The notes under the pieces: generated by a model
The model's input: only the letters and a program-made list of their open reading frames with translations
Database searches by the model: none
Told to the model about the DNA's origin: nothing
Part shown: one piece after another, positions 46,565 through 64,000 of the stretch
How positions within the stretch are numbered: the stretch's first letter is position 1
How the letters are laid out: each line of letters begins with the position of its first letter
Translations under genes and position numbers: made by a program
NCBI RefSeq assembly: GCF_035083965.1
Contig: NC_089732.1
Span: 6,511,383-6,575,382, forward strand
Direction: 5' to 3'
DNA from: Branchiostoma lanceolatum
Lineage: Eukaryota; Chordata; Leptocardii; Amphioxiformes; Branchiostomatidae
Length of the DNA stretch: 64,000 nt

Positions 46565-49470
46565 ATGGAGCTGTTACTCGTGAAGGGCCTGTGTCTGGGA
46601 GGCACGATCATCGCCCTCTTCATCATGACTGTCATCCCGCTGAAATGTGTCGCTCGGCCGCAGACAGACTTCGGACAGAGACAGCGCCGGACGTCGCGCG
46701 TGCTGGGCCTGATGTCGTGCTTCGCTGGCGGGGTTTTCCTAGCCACGTGCTTCCTGGGCCTGTTGCCGACGGTCAGGGAGAAAGTGGAGAGTGCCTTGAC
46801 TATGAAGGACTTTAAAGTCAACTATCCACTAGCAGAGACAGTCACTATTGTAAGTTAATATTCATGTGATGTTATTTGCCTGCACATAAAGATTACAGTC
46901 ATAGATGATGATGAAAGATTACAAACACTCTTATTCTACATTGTACAATCTACATGTACTCATGCTGAATGTAATTCTAGGTCTCCAAAATTTAACAGAA
47001 TTAGTCTTCCCAGGTAGAATAAATGTTCATGAAGTTAGAAGTGATTGACAACTTTACACTAATCAAAGTCTGTTCAATACGACATATAGATTTCAATTAA
47101 AATTAGCACCTTGGCCATGAGTTGTCAGTAGTAATCTGACTTCCCTGGTCTTAGCTCTAACTCCATTCCATGGTCACTTCCCAATTGACTGTTGGAGTGA
47201 ATTGAAGCTGATATAAAGATGGATGCAAGGCTAACTCTCTGTAACCTCTGCCCATTCACCCCCCTCCCCCCTGCCCAGGTTGGTCTGCTCCTGTCAGTGT
47301 TTGTAGAACAGATAGTTCACACCTGTCAAAAGAAGCCCCAGAGAACAGGCTTACTGAAGATGGAGACTCTAGGCAGCAGGTAAGGTCCACATGTAGATAC
47401 TGCAGTTGTTTGTTTTCCTTTAACCTTCTCCCTGCTGTAGTTAGCCTGGGAACCATCCTCCGTTGTAACCGCTGCCTCAATCTTTTTGCTTGCTGACCAC
47501 GGAGTAAGCAAAGGTTAAGTTCCGTTATTCATTTATTCTCCATACAAGACGAAAATGTCAGGAAGGTACATTGAACATTGCCAATTTGCTCTGTTGATCT
47601 GGTTACAAACTTTCAAAGGTGTTTACTCTGATGGGTGCACATTGTGTATTGTCAATGAAGAAAAATGTACAGAATGTAGAATGTTTGTTGCCATCCTGTC
47701 TTGTTTAAAAACTAAGGAACAATCCTGGTACGATTCTCACATGCTTGCTTAAACTTGTTTCAGTAAACAAACCAGTCGCCTGGGCAGAAGTAGCGAGTCG
47801 GACTCCGACAGCGAATCCTCGTCGGACGCGGAGCATCAGAGTTTACGCTACAGCACACACAACGGTCACCTGCACCACGACCATTTTGAGGGCGTGGGAG
47901 AGCTGACTTCGTTCCGCTCATACGTTCTGCTGCTGGCTCTGTCTGTGCACTCTGTGTTTGAGGGACTTGCCATGGGTGGGTACATTTGTACTTTTATCTT
48001 AGGCCTAGTCCAAACCAAAAGGTTGTGGCACTAAGGTGTCTTTTTTTTTAAAGAAATAATTTATAGGATTTTGGCATCAGTTATATAGTAAGACCAACAT
48101 TTGCCCACTTACCTTTTTACACAGTTGACTTGTGCAATAAAAATTGGACATTAAAATAATAATAAGAATTACGGTATTAATTTTGAAGTCCACATTAAAC
48201 CTTACATGAAATCTGAAATATCATTAATAAACATTTTATTAATCTTCTTTTCAAGTTCATGTATACAGGTAAGTTGCTGTAACCTTTTGTACGCTTTGAA
48301 TTGCTATCAGTAATTGTTCCATCCATTTTTCTGGACTATGTTCAATTACCAAGTTGCTACATTATACTTTAATCTTCTGCCCACTGCCTAACTCTGTAAC
48401 CAATAAGGAATTGGTCGGCTACATCATAGTGCTAAAGGTTAAAAAACACAGCATCAATGTACATGTGTTGTTATGTCTTCTCCAGGCCTCCAGGAGGATA
48501 TGGGAGTGTTTGTTAACCTGTACATCGGAGTGATGATACACGAATGTCTGGCGGCCTTTGCGCTGGGTGTGAACCTGGTCTCCGCTAACATGAAGACGCC
48601 CACCGTGCTGAAACTGGCTCTGCTGTTCTGTATCATGGTACCCGCAGGCATGGGGGCAGGGATGGGCATACAGGTGAGTTGGAAACAAACAAACAAACAA
48701 AAAACTCTCAAACAAAATCAGCCCCTGCAGTTAGAAAAAAGCCTCTAGGAGTCCCAAAACCTACACCACTTAATCTCTGTCCCAATAGCTATCTACCACT
48801 CAAAGATCACCACCATAGTATGTCCAGAATACAAGATATCAAAACTGGAAGTTTGGCTGCAGTACCATAGAAAGCCGATAGCAGGCCCATTATCAAAGTT
48901 GACCTTTGTTTTCCCTTCTTGGCAAATGTGATTGAAGAGAGACACGTCATAATATGGATATCCTTGGTCACAAAATACAATGTCATGAATGCCTCAACAA
49001 ATGTCAAGTCATAGATATTACATGATCTAGTTAGAAATGTTGGAAAACAAAATGTGTAGAAGAGGGAAAAAACTCATAAAAGTTACATCTAGACAAGATT
49101 ACATATATTGTTTTGATATATCTATATCTAAAGTCATTACCAACTGCAAACTAGATCTATTGAAATGAATGAAAGGAACATTTTTTCAATTAGTCTTATA
49201 TTTGTGTTTGAGTTGTTTTCCTGTGTGATCTATCTGTCATGTTTTTAATCACATAAAATGTTTGATTCTCCACAGACCCAGCCAGGGTTTGTGACTGCAG
49301 TGATCAGTGCAATCCTCCAGGGGCTGGCAGCGGGGACGTTCATCCACGTCACGTTCTTCGAGATCCTCGGGCGCGAGCTGGAAAAGGACGGGGACAGACT
49401 TCTCAAGGTTCTATGTCTGACTGTGGGATTCAGCATCCTGGCTACAATAGCATTTGTACTGCAGAGGTAG
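46565..49470 (+). CDS. SLC39A1: ZIP zinc transporter, SLC39A1/2/3 group (5 coding exons)
   Basis: Membrane zinc importer. Exons 46565-46849, 47279-47379, 47764-47975, 48486-48673 and 49276-49470 join in frame to 326 residues (human ZIP1 is 324). The ATG has a good context (CACCATGG). Eight hydrophobic segments are expected; visible ones include GLCLGGTIIALFIMTVIPL, SCFAGGVFLATCFLGLLP and VGLLLSVFVEQIV. TM4 carries the family signature HSVFEGLAMGLQ and TM5 carries HECLAAFALG, the metal-pathway His-Glu motif (His218/Glu219). The loop between TM3 and TM4 has an acidic Ser/Asp run followed by a His cluster (HNGHLHHDH), a typical zinc-binding loop. Which of ZIP1, ZIP2 or ZIP3 it corresponds to is uncertain; ZIP1 is my best guess. 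The 3' UTR is long. Confidence 0.92.
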
Positions 49471-51023
49471 AATATGTTACATTGTGGTAACCGTCAGCAT
49501 GCTACAGATGGCATACAGTACCGGATTTCTGCTGGAATCTTGTGGACTTGGGATGCTGAGGGTTAACCGGTTTGGAGAGTAAGGATGTTGTACTGATGGA
49601 CACAGTGATAGATATCATTGCCTATTTTCAGTGCAATTTACAACTTTATGGCAAGTTTTTATCACAGTTGAAAATATACATTGAATATTTTCCCTCTGAA
49701 GTTTAATGCTTTACTGACGAACATGGTTACAGGTGTTGCAGGTCAGACTGTACCCCTGACAGTAATGTACCCGGGTATAATCTGGCCAAGGCTATATTCT
49801 GGCCTGCTATACATGTAGCCAACATCCTGTCATCATCTTTGTTCTGAGAAATATTAGATTGTTGTCAAATTACAAGGGTTAAGAAACATTCCAGAGCTAC
49901 AAACAGAGTCTGAGCGCATTATGTAATCTGTAATCTACATCTACATCTGTCATAATGTGCATGAGGAATATGCATAATGAAATATATCACTTTCAAACAC
50001 AGTGAATGTCATCAGTATTGCTGGTAAGTTTATTGTTAGGAAGCAATTCTATTGTTCATTTATATTTGTACAGATTAGATTATAATGTTATAGTATCAAA
50101 GTGCCATTGAAGATGATGAGATGGTGTCAACCATGTGCCAATAGTTTTGTTAGTATGTGAGTAGAACAATAGATGGGAATGTACATGTGAAGAGGATAAT
50201 AGTTGGAGATGCACCTCATGTAATTGATGTGTTCTTGTGGAATCTTGCTTCCCATTCAAAACCCAGAGTATGAAGGACTTTCCTTTGTAAAAAGCTGTGC
50301 CATATACACCTACAACTTACCCTCCAAAGTATAGGATTTCTGGAGAGGTTTCTATATTTGTTTTCTCATAGTGTTTGAACTTACAAACAAATCTGAATTT
50401 CGAAGTGCCTGAAAATAAAGTGCATAATATCAATGGTATAAATGTCATTGTTGATGGTACATTGCACAATGAAGTTCTTGTGGAAGACAAACATAGATAG
50501 GGAATGTGCAGAAATGAACACAAGAATGTCAGGTAAAAGCCAGGGAAAACATGATATTGTTTTATTTGGCAGGATATGCATGGATATAGAAGCTTCATTG
50601 TATCATTGGAAGTAAAGGGAACATCATTTTGACTTACACAGCGCTGTAGAATAGTTTTCTGGTAGAAGTTAATGCTGAAACAGCGTCCAAGTATCAGGAC
50701 AGATTATAACTAATGTAGTCTTATTAATGAACCAGATCAATAGACATCAAAATATAGTATCAAATTTCTCCTAATACTGAATGAATCCTGATGTTTTGCT
50801 GTTTAGGATTATCACAAGTGCTGCAAGTATGATGTGAACTGGTTTGTAGGCTCATAAGACCAAGAGGTATATTTTTATCCAATCCAAGTTTCCAATATCT
50901 TAACTATGGTGTCATAGGCTCAGCTTGTAATTTGTGGTCAATACTTTCCTCCTAGTCTGTTGTGTTGAGTATGGAAATGTGTATATATATTTTGTTGGTT
51001 GATGTAGTTTTCTTTTCTTGAGG

Positions 51024-51024
<1 letters not shown>

Positions 51025-51059
<35 letters not shown>
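51025..51059. repeat. AT dinucleotide microsatellite
   Basis: An uninterrupted run of about 17 TA units in the probable ZIP 3' UTR. Confidence 0.95.
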
Positions 51060-51060
<1 letters not shown>

Positions 51061-51235
51061 GCAGATGAATAGTCAAGTATATTCTAGAGTATCTTCAGTT
51101 TCATGTTTGGAGCTGCCTTTATGTCATTTCATATTCTTTTATGTTTTGTTGTGTGCAACTTCTTTATGACAAGGGTACATACCATTCATATGTCCCAATA
51201 GACAACTTTGTCCAACTTTGCTTTGATGTATTTAT

Positions 51236-51324
51236 TAGCCTGGTATCCAGACGTTTTATAGCTGCAGAGTCTCTTTGCCCTGTTATGCAAATAGCAATTT
51301 ATGATAGGTTCGGATACCAGGCTA
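51236..51324. mobile_element. Foldback element with AGCCTGGTATCC ends
   Basis: TAGCCTGGTATCCAG on the left and CGGATACCAGGCTA on the right are inverted repeats bounding 89 bp. A related sequence with the same ends lies at about 31318-31412. Confidence 0.7.
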
Positions 51325-51849
51325 TTGATGCATACCCTTGGCATAAAGTGAAAGAAATGTTGCTAATTTAAGATGGTGAAAATTTGTTGCTATATTAGAT
51401 TCAACCATGATAGAAAACAAAGATTGAATCTGTCAACTTGCTTTAAACATTAGAAGTATATTTTCTAGAATTTGTTTGTATATGTGTACAGCTGAATTGT
51501 ACAAACCCAACTAAGGTATTGTTAGGACTTTGAATTCACTTCTCTAAAAGTGCCATTTCTAAGGTACAGAAGTCAGTAAAACCAACGTCTTATATTGTTG
51601 CCTATTTCTGAATCAGTATCTTTGATAGAGACATCAAATAAACGGACCAAAAACTTTGGGAACATGTATGCTTGAATGTGTTGACTTTCGTAGCTTTCAA
51701 AAGAAATTCATTCAGTGGAGTTTATTATTTCTTTAATATATTGTGTCACGACTTCCTAGAAATGTTCACCATATTGATTATTGTAAAGGGCTTGTCTTGC
51801 ATTGGTAAAACGTGCTAAAAGTTAAAATCTCAGCCTTTTAGAGGCTGTA

Positions 51850-52080
51850 GGGGGAGTGGGTTATCCACTGTGTCTAGGGCACAGTATTGGGAGGTGGAGC
51901 CCATCCCTCTCCTTCCACCTTTTACCTGACCAACCGAAGGGTACTCATCTTTATCTTAGTGGAGAGAGGAAAGTTGCATTAAGTGCCTTTCCCAAGGACA
52001 CAACATCCAGCCAAGAATGCCAGGAATTGAACCTACGACCTCTTGATCCTGTGCCCGCTAGTCTAGCCACTCCACCATTG
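51850..52080 (-). repeat. tRNA-derived SINE downstream of ZIP
   Basis: On the minus strand TGGAGTGGCTAGACTAGC (A-box-like) and GTAGGTTCAATTCCTGG (B-box) precede a body with TGTGTCCTTGGGAAAGGCAC. A short body fragment of the same kind lies near 54660-54750 on the plus strand. Confidence 0.65.
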
Positions 52081-52769
52081 ATACTACATCACAAAAAACA
52101 GTCAACAGGAGTGTTACAGTTACTTTTAATTCTGGGAAGCACTGTTGCCGTTGTACAAATCAGTGAATTAAGTCCCAAGGCTCTCTTTTCATAATTCTAG
52201 ATTCTAAGTCTATTTTCCCAACCATTAACGTGAACATCACACCAGCTCCACATCAGTATTGCACACACACCATCACAGCACCAAAACTCACAAAACCAAT
52301 AAACCAATGGAAAAATTATATGCCAATGCCAATCATATGTTACATCAAAAGTTGCCGAATTTTACGTAAACAATGAATACAGTGTAGCTTCTGTTGCAGT
52401 AACTTTTCTACACAAGATGTATCTGTGCCAATTGAAAGTACTTTCTCTGATACCCACAGGGGCATCATAACAATGTTAGCTTGAAAGTTCATCTGTGTTG
52501 GTAGAAATCATCCTGAAACAAGTTTTAACTGTTAAAACTTGTTTCAGAATCATAACAATGTTGCTGTTTTCATACAAAAATACATTAGGAAATGCAATAG
52601 ATTCGAGCAGTCATTGACACCATATTTCTATTTAGTGTTCCTCCCCAGTAACGAATATCTCTGACAAGCCCCTTTTGTTTTAATACTGTAAGGACCACTA
52701 CACAATGTCCTTGTTGTGAAGAAAAGTCATGATAGCTCCTCTACAAATGTTTCAGACCCGTACCACCGC

Positions 52770-57741
<4,972 letters not shown>

Positions 57742-58808
57742 GGTCCTCAATAATACAGGACCTTGCAACCAAACGAAACAATCCCACAGTGATTATCAAG
57801 GGACAGTCCGTTTCTTAATTGAAGGGATTGGTCATCCACTGCCCTCTAAAATACCGCCCCTTCTCTTTATAGAAAAGATCTTCGATCGCGCGGTTACCAA
57901 CTTTTTCGCAAAAAAGTAAGCACAAAATACAACACACATTTGTAGCGACATACAGGTCAAAGGAACAGGTGTAACAACTTTAACCTTTGTGGAGCGAACT
58001 ATGAGCTCTTACCTATTATGAAAACAGTTGCACTAGCCCAAGCTTTTGAACTGTAAGTTCAAACTCGTCTTTCCAGGTGTGAAAGAGCCCGATACAAGCC
58101 TGCGAACAACATACACACTCCAACTCAGATCGCCTGCGTTGCTTCAATCATGTTTTGCCACGCGTTTGTCTAACTTCCGTGCGGATTAACCCTTTAACCT
58201 TCTAGGTAAACATAGATCACGTGATCTCGCAGGTGGGTCACAGGTAAACTCACCTGAGGCAGCCACACCTCACTTGGGACGTATGTTAGGGCACACCGCA
58301 TTGGTTGATTTCTATGTATGGACTGGCGGAGAAAATAAAGATGTGTCGTCGTTTGTTTATTTCTTATGAATATCTAGAAAAAGGTTACTCTCAACAACAG
58401 CTGAAAGGCACCAAACATTTGTGGCACGTTTAACGTGTTGGAAAAGTTTGTCATCAAAAGGTGCACCGGTAGACGCCGCTTATCCAATCAGAGCGCGCGT
58501 AACAAGTTGTCATTCACAGGTGGTTTAGAATATGTATCGCTGGTTTGCACTCCAGCCTAATCTCTGTATGCAAATCAAGGGCCTCGGGGGAACCGGATCC
58601 GGGAGGAGCTGCTTTGTGCCCTGCAGGGTTGATTGAAAAGGTACCAAGAGCTCATGGCCGCCATTACATCCTAAGCGAAGTAGCTCTACCGATCGGCGTA
58701 AATTCTGGGTATTTTTAGCATCTTCCTCAACCCCCCACATCATCCCTGTGAATTTCAAGTTCAACGGACTTCATTTCCCAGCTGTAAAGCGACAAGAAAG
58801 CCGTAAAG
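57742..58808. promoter_or_regulatory. Divergent interval between P4HTM and GIPC
   Basis: About 1.07 kb separate the two start codons. An ATGGCCGCCATT sequence at 58654 starts a six-codon uORF (to TAA at 58674), probably in the GIPC 5' UTR. It also resembles a YY1 core on the opposite strand. No TATA box is evident. Confidence 0.45.
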
Positions 58809-61800
58809 ATGTCTGGCCTGTTCGGGAAAAAGTCGAAGAAGAAGATGAAGGTTTGTGAATGGTTTATAACGTTAACGGTATACCTGTGTGAAGATTTTCG
58901 TAGGCTGTTGAAAATTCAACAAGCATTTGATGATATATATTTAAATGTTGGGACTATTCAGAACACAGACGTAAGGGATCAGTCGGCTAGCGTCTATTGA
59001 TGAACTCTTCCGAGATCATAATGTTGCCAAGGAAACAAGGAACAAATTTAGTCCATTTCAGAGCAGACAACATTCTTGTTGGTATAAGCATGTCCATAGC
59101 TCGATACCATCCGGAAAACAACCTACCTGTTCGGTTAGCTTTTCCTTCAAGGGCCAAGAAATATCGTATTGTAACTCTGAAAGATCGAAGAGCCTCTCTC
59201 AAAAGTGGATCTCCGGTTCACTTCCTGTTGTACTCTAGTTTTGGTCCAAGGTTTGTGAAATCTTCAAGGGTTCAAAGTTCACCATTGTTTCTGCAAAATC
59301 ATTAAATATAGTAAACGTTACGATAATCGGATTAATCAATAAAGTGTGTTTATATATTGTGATTATATAAAGCCTGCTTGTAGACTCCCATTTAATGTAC
59401 ATGTATATGAAATGAAGTTGTCATGTGCTACTTGCAATATGATAATGATTATTGAAGACCCCCCTCCCCACAAAATGATTAAAGCTTGAATAGACTAATA
59501 GTAATATGGCAAAAATAAATTCAACGTTTATCATTTTGTCGCAAATGTGATTGATTCTAGTTTTTCAACCATTCAGTAATTGTTTAGTGGCATGTTTTTT
59601 TCCGGTACTGCATTTTTAAATTAATACCTAGGACATTCTTTAGTTCACAAAAATACAGAATACAGTATAAGTGAGTATTGTTGTAGTAGTTAGTACTATT
59701 ACAAGACTGCATGATTGGAAAACAATTGTAAGATTTCTGGATATTGCTTGTTTTCGAACATCAATTCTAATTTTGCAAACTTTATGATTATGGTAATGTT
59801 TCTACGAATTCAGACTCTTTTGATGTAATTGCTTTCTTTTTCCACCGTTATGCGTCATGCATTCTCATCTCAGCCCCCTTCCCTTAGCAAACATATAATG
59901 CCTATTCATGTTTGCCTGTGTCTGAATTTATTCATGTAATTTCATCCTCTGACACAGCAGCAGCAGAATGCGGCAGAAGCTGAGGCGGCACGGACAGAGA
60001 ATTCAGTCAACTCTCCCGCGGCGCCAAACAAAATGTCGGGTCCTTCAGTATCCGCTCCCATGCAACCCAACGTCAGGCCAAAACTGGTGTTTCACACACA
60101 GGTAATGCTTGGAGTAGTGCTCCTTTTTGATATCCAGTTTATTTGTTTTTTTTTGTGGTATCAGTCTAATCAGAACAAAAATAGAACAAACACGTCCGCC
60201 ATGATAGTCTGGATGTTTTTTCTTCTGTTTGATTGACTTCCATGGTAGATCTGTTTTTCACATTTGTTCACTGTTGTGGTTGCGTGTTCATCTTTGAAAA
60301 TTTTGCTGTCATAATTCACAAGACAATTTTCCCTTGTAATTCTCTATGATGAGTAAAATGAAAGGGATTTTCTATCCTGATGTGTTGTACCTTTTTTCTG
60401 GATATTTGTGAGACATGGGACTTTCATCACGCTAGTGTATACCACCTGATCATGATTTTGTTCCATAACTGCCAGACAATCAAATTTGCTTTTGTACCAT
60501 ATTGCATATGATTGAACTTTAACATAGAGCTATATCACAATATTGACATAACATAGAGCCCATTCCGAGTCACCACGAGGGTTTTATAATAATATTTGTA
60601 ATCATTTTGAAAAATTTCTAATAAAAGAATATCTGACTGACAATAGTTCTAAATTTTTCTAAAAGATCAAATACAAAAATATGAATTTATTTGAATTTAA
60701 TTAGATAATTTAGAAATATTTTGAAAGTAACTGCACAAAACCTCTTTATTTGTAATAATTTCTAAACATCTATGTGATTATTTAACCTTTAGAAATATTA
60801 ACAAGAAATGGTAGAAAATGGTTAACAATGGTAGAATGGTGATTGCCCCCATAAAAGTAGGTGCTAATCTGGCTCTTCTGTCTGCCTTTGTACATCTTTA
60901 GACGTCACTGCAGGACACCGCTCGGCCCTTTGTGGAAAGCATTCTTCCCTAAACTTCGCAAGGATGTGTGAATTACTTTTTTCCCAGCCCTCTGACCTAT
61001 TTATAGAGATGTTACAAATAATGGTAGAAAATGGTAAGAAATTGTAAAAAATTGTAAATTATGGTAGAATGCTGTTACCATTATTTAGAAACCATTGTAA
61101 ATATCATATTCTACATCATGAATATTCCTAAAGTTTTAGAAAACTTAAGAAATATTTAGAAAGTTGAAATCACATTCAAAATATTTCAAAAGTATCACAT
61201 CTCTTACACAAATAATAACAATAACTTGAAAATAGGTCTAAATTATGACAATAACAACCCTCGCGGTGACTTGGAATGGACTCTATAACCAATCAATCTG
61301 ATACTTTTTCAGGGCAAAAAAATGTGACAATTCAGATTTTATTTGCTTTTTGCATAAGAATTGGTCTTGTACAGGACAGTACTCACAGTAAATTATTTCA
61401 ACAAATATTCCTACAGTTTTAAATACATCAAATACATGTATGAGTGAGCCTCTTTGATATTGGTATAAATTATAATGATATTGGTATAATGCTAACTTTT
61501 GATCCTTTTGTCAGTCCACCTGATATTTCCACTACCCTTCATTAAACTGTACAAATCTGACATGTCTGACAACAACCAAGAAATAGTGAAAATCAGTTTT
61601 CTGGTTTATATGTTGACCCAAGATGCAGACAATTAAGAAAAAGATGGGGGTAGGCAGACCATCGCCATGGCAACATGAAAACAATTAATTATCCAGACGG
61701 GCCGTCATCCTGTATGAGAGGATGATTCTTATCATGCGAATTTTTTACCCGTTTATGGGTGATGCTGAGTCCTAACATATAGATAGATTTATTCAGTAGA

Positions 61801-61940
61801 ATTCATTAGATTAATCTATTCTTGTTATATCTTGTTTCCAGCTTGCACATGGCAGTCCAACAGCGAGGATAGAAGGTTTCACCAATGTAAAGGAACTCTA
61901 CACTGAAATAGCCAAAGCCTTCAATATACCAGCAGATGAG
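58809..61940 (+). CDS. GIPC: GIPC-family PDZ adaptor, 5' part (gene continues past the window)
   Basis: Adaptor that links receptor C-termini to myosin VI during endocytosis. Three coding exons are visible: 58809-58850, 59958-60101 and 61842-61940, all phase 0, giving 95 residues. The first encodes [14 protein letters not shown], a basic start like that of vertebrate GIPCs. The second is Ala/Pro-rich and ends RPKLVFHTQ. The third begins [20 protein letters not shown], the highly conserved GIPC GH1 segment. The next expected exon (a block like MFCTLNTHK) and the PDZ and GH2 domains are not found before 64000, so the gene is cut by the window edge. The second exon has four in-phase candidate acceptors (CAGCAGCAGCAG). 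Confidence 0.9.
60554..61285. mobile_element. 732 bp TIR element in GIPC intron 2
   Basis: The left end TAGAGCCCATTCCGAGTCAC continues CACGAGGG; the right end is CCCTCGCGGTGACTTGGAAT followed by GGACTCTA. These are inverted repeats of about 30 bp with few mismatches. The AT-rich interior repeats ATGGTAGAA/GAAAATGGTA-type motifs and has no transposase frame. Confidence 0.75.
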
Positions 61941-64000
61941 GTGAGTGCTAAAGGTTACTGAAGTTGTTGCATACTTGTACAACTCTTATGGTTTCAAGAC
62001 AATTAGAAATACTGTCAAACTACAGAATCAACATGAAAACAGAGCTGGGACAGCTGTTTGTATCTTGACCTCTTGATGATTAATTTCTAAGAAATAGCCA
62101 TGAACTTGAACAAACTGCATTGGTTGGGCCTTAGTATATACAGTATTGGCCACTCTGTTGTGATTGTACTTTTACTGTATGATAATTACAGTATCTCCCA
62201 GTTAAATGTACTTGTATGGCTTCTTGGTGTAAAGGTTCCCACGGAAGGCACCGATATGGTAAAAGTCAAATGGTCATAACCTGAGGGGGTCTTTGAAAAA
62301 AATAAAACCTGTGACATTTTGGTGGATTTCAACAGCTGTATTGAGCTTTAATGTTGACTTTTTTATAACGTAAGATCAGGATTCAGAAGAATGAACCAAA
62401 ATTGTGAGATAGAGATATCATTTAATAGTTTGATTTGAAATCAGTCGATTGTAAGAAACTTGTTTGTTTTGCCAGTTGAGTAGGTTGCAGTGGAGCATTA
62501 GAAAATTTAACCTTCAAGCAGATGTAGGGTCCAGCTCAGTTTTAAGCATGTCTTTGTGGCTTTTTATAGGTCTTTCCAGTGCAGACCACATGGAAGACAT
62601 ATAATTTATAAAAAAGCGTGAAAAACATGCTCAAACACTGAGTCAGCACCAACGTCTGCTTGGTGATTACATGAAAAAAGATGTGTCGTCTAGTATATGA
62701 TTATGAACAAGAAAAAGAAAATTGAGCTGGAGTGTCACAAGCAATACTTCAGGTTACCAAAATTGAAAAATATCATCTCTGTTCTGTGTTCACATTAGAA
62801 CATTCCTTCTACTAGAGAACAAATGGTAGGTTCCGCACAGATATATTGATTTTAACATTGAACATTGCACTGTCTAGACATTATTGGTGCTGATCAATAC
62901 AAACTTATTCAGTGGTGTGTATTATCATGATAGAAATGTTTTCTGCATTTGATCGTAACAAAACACGCAAACCTCAAATTGAATATTGCTGAGAAGATTA
63001 GAAAAAAAGGTTACATTCTAGCTGTATTTTCATTTTGTACATAAAAACCCTGTTTGAACTTTAAATCATAGTCAAAACATTTATATGATGAGTCAGTTGT
63101 CATAGAGCAATATTAATACAATGAGTGTTTTTGAATTTGTATCATGCTCTTAGCTCTGACCAAAGTCCAGGTACACAAATTACATTGAGAGAGTATGCAC
63201 ACACAGTGCAGGACAAATTAGTTGTGCATGACGTTCATGCAAGGATTCAATATCATATGTTGAAAATGTCTTATTTGCTGGGCATATTTTTAGACATATA
63301 TTGTATGGCTGTTAAACTATGAATTAGAATAATGGTAAGGTCCATGTAGTTTTTATTTGCACTTCACTTTAATGCAATAACAGCACAGGCTGTTGAAAAA
63401 TTATAAATTCTAGTTTGTCAGAAAAACTGGTGGTTAAATGAATAAATGGTGGTTTTAAACTTCTAAATGCTCCATAGTTGTAGGTTGCTCACATCATATC
63501 TGTCAGCAGGTTAAAAATAAAACCCGTCTCCATGGCTGCGATAGTTTTTCCCCAGTCTGGAAAATGCAAAATCAGAATTGGTCTGCAAGTGAGCGTCTAT
63601 ATATGGAACCAGACTCAGTGTTGTAAGAAACAGTCAGATTTTTCTGATGTAGAGCAATTAGAAGAGGAGGGACTATAAAAGATACCTTAGATATCTAACA
63701 AAAGGTTAATTAGGAGTTACTAATCATGAGCAACACCCTCCAATCTAGAACATGTAATTACATGTACACCGTTTACCACCTGGCTTGAAAGGCAAATGAA
63801 GTCAAACAACTCAGTGTATTATTCCAGAGCCAAATGACAAGCAAGTGGAATTACAAAGTTAAGGTGCAACGTCCTGAAAAATATATCTGAGAGTGTCATT
63901 TTGTGTCTTTTGTGTGTAGTAACTTAAAGCTCACTGTGGCATGCTGAATTTGGCTCTAGTACAGCACAGTCAAGGTTTCGCACGGAGCACAAGGTTTTTC
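61941..64000 (+). other. GIPC intron 3, no exon seen
   Basis: From the donor after 61940 to the window edge I find no further GIPC exon, RNA gene or clear repeat. The sequence is AT-rich intronic DNA. Confidence 0.6.

Larger units (their letters stand above)
49471..52769. other. Convergent interval with the long 3' UTRs of ZIP and P4HTM
   Basis: No coding gene is seen. A plus-strand AATAAA at 51637-51642 would give ZIP a 3' UTR of about 2.2 kb, with another at 52298-52303. A minus-strand AATAAA at 51721-51726 could serve P4HTM. The interval contains an AT microsatellite, a foldback element and a SINE. Confidence 0.5.

Noticed and set aside
46558-46821. Minus-strand and shifted-frame open frames over the ZIP start exon
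   Set aside because: They are shadows of the ZIP coding exon, which has the transmembrane signature and correct splice sites.

Overview
The window looks like nuclear DNA of an invertebrate deuterostome, most probably a cephalochordate (amphioxus, Branchiostoma). This is an inference. The genes have many short exons with GT-AG introns and encode proteins that are closely collinear with single vertebrate proteins. The introns are full of small foldback/terminal-inverted-repeat elements and tRNA-derived SINE-like repeats. I did no database search; gene identities rest on recognised domains, motifs and exon-by-exon reading-frame continuity. Exon ends were set by splice consensus and checked for phase, and every reconstructed CDS is open from ATG to stop, except the last gene, which leaves the window.

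Layout: eight protein-coding genes in strictly alternating orientation (-,+,-,+,-,+,-,+), which gives four divergent (head-to-head) pairs and three convergent junctions. (1) 2233-14589 (-): SARA/endofin-type FYVE protein (ZFYVE9/ZFYVE16), with a 5' non-coding exon near 17.1 kb. (2) 17576-19761 (+): ERI3-type DEDDh 3'-5' exonuclease. (3) 20993-25574 (-): canopy 3/4-type ER chaperone. (4) 26225-29717 (+): indoleamine 2,3-dioxygenase. (5) 30876-42703 (-): intraflagellar transport protein IFT56/TTC26, with two alternative terminal coding exons. (6) 46565-49470 (+): ZIP zinc transporter of the SLC39A1/2/3 group. (7) 52770-57741 (-): transmembrane prolyl 4-hydroxylase (P4HTM) with two EF-hands. (8) 58809 to beyond the right edge (+): GIPC PDZ adaptor, of which only the first three coding exons lie in the window.

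The genes do not form one pathway. They are housekeeping or signalling genes: TGF-beta receptor/Smad scaffolding and endosomes (SARA, and GIPC as an endocytic adaptor), RNA trimming, ER folding of receptors, tryptophan catabolism, cilia assembly, zinc uptake and oxygen-dependent hydroxylation. The divergent pairs are separated by about 0.4-3.9 kb between start codons or first exons, so shared promoters are possible for some of them.

The most notable features are: the tandemly duplicated, equal-length (115 bp), same-phase terminal exons of IFT56, which encode two different but homologous C-termini; several active-site substitutions in the IDO protein; an IDO upstream ORF whose stop codon overlaps the main start codon (TGATG); stepwise tandem duplications around the 3' end of IDO that copied part of its last coding exon; a 3.4 kb repeat-rich exon in SARA; and several families of foldback elements, one with at least six copies here. 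I saw no rRNA, CRISPR array or viral gene.
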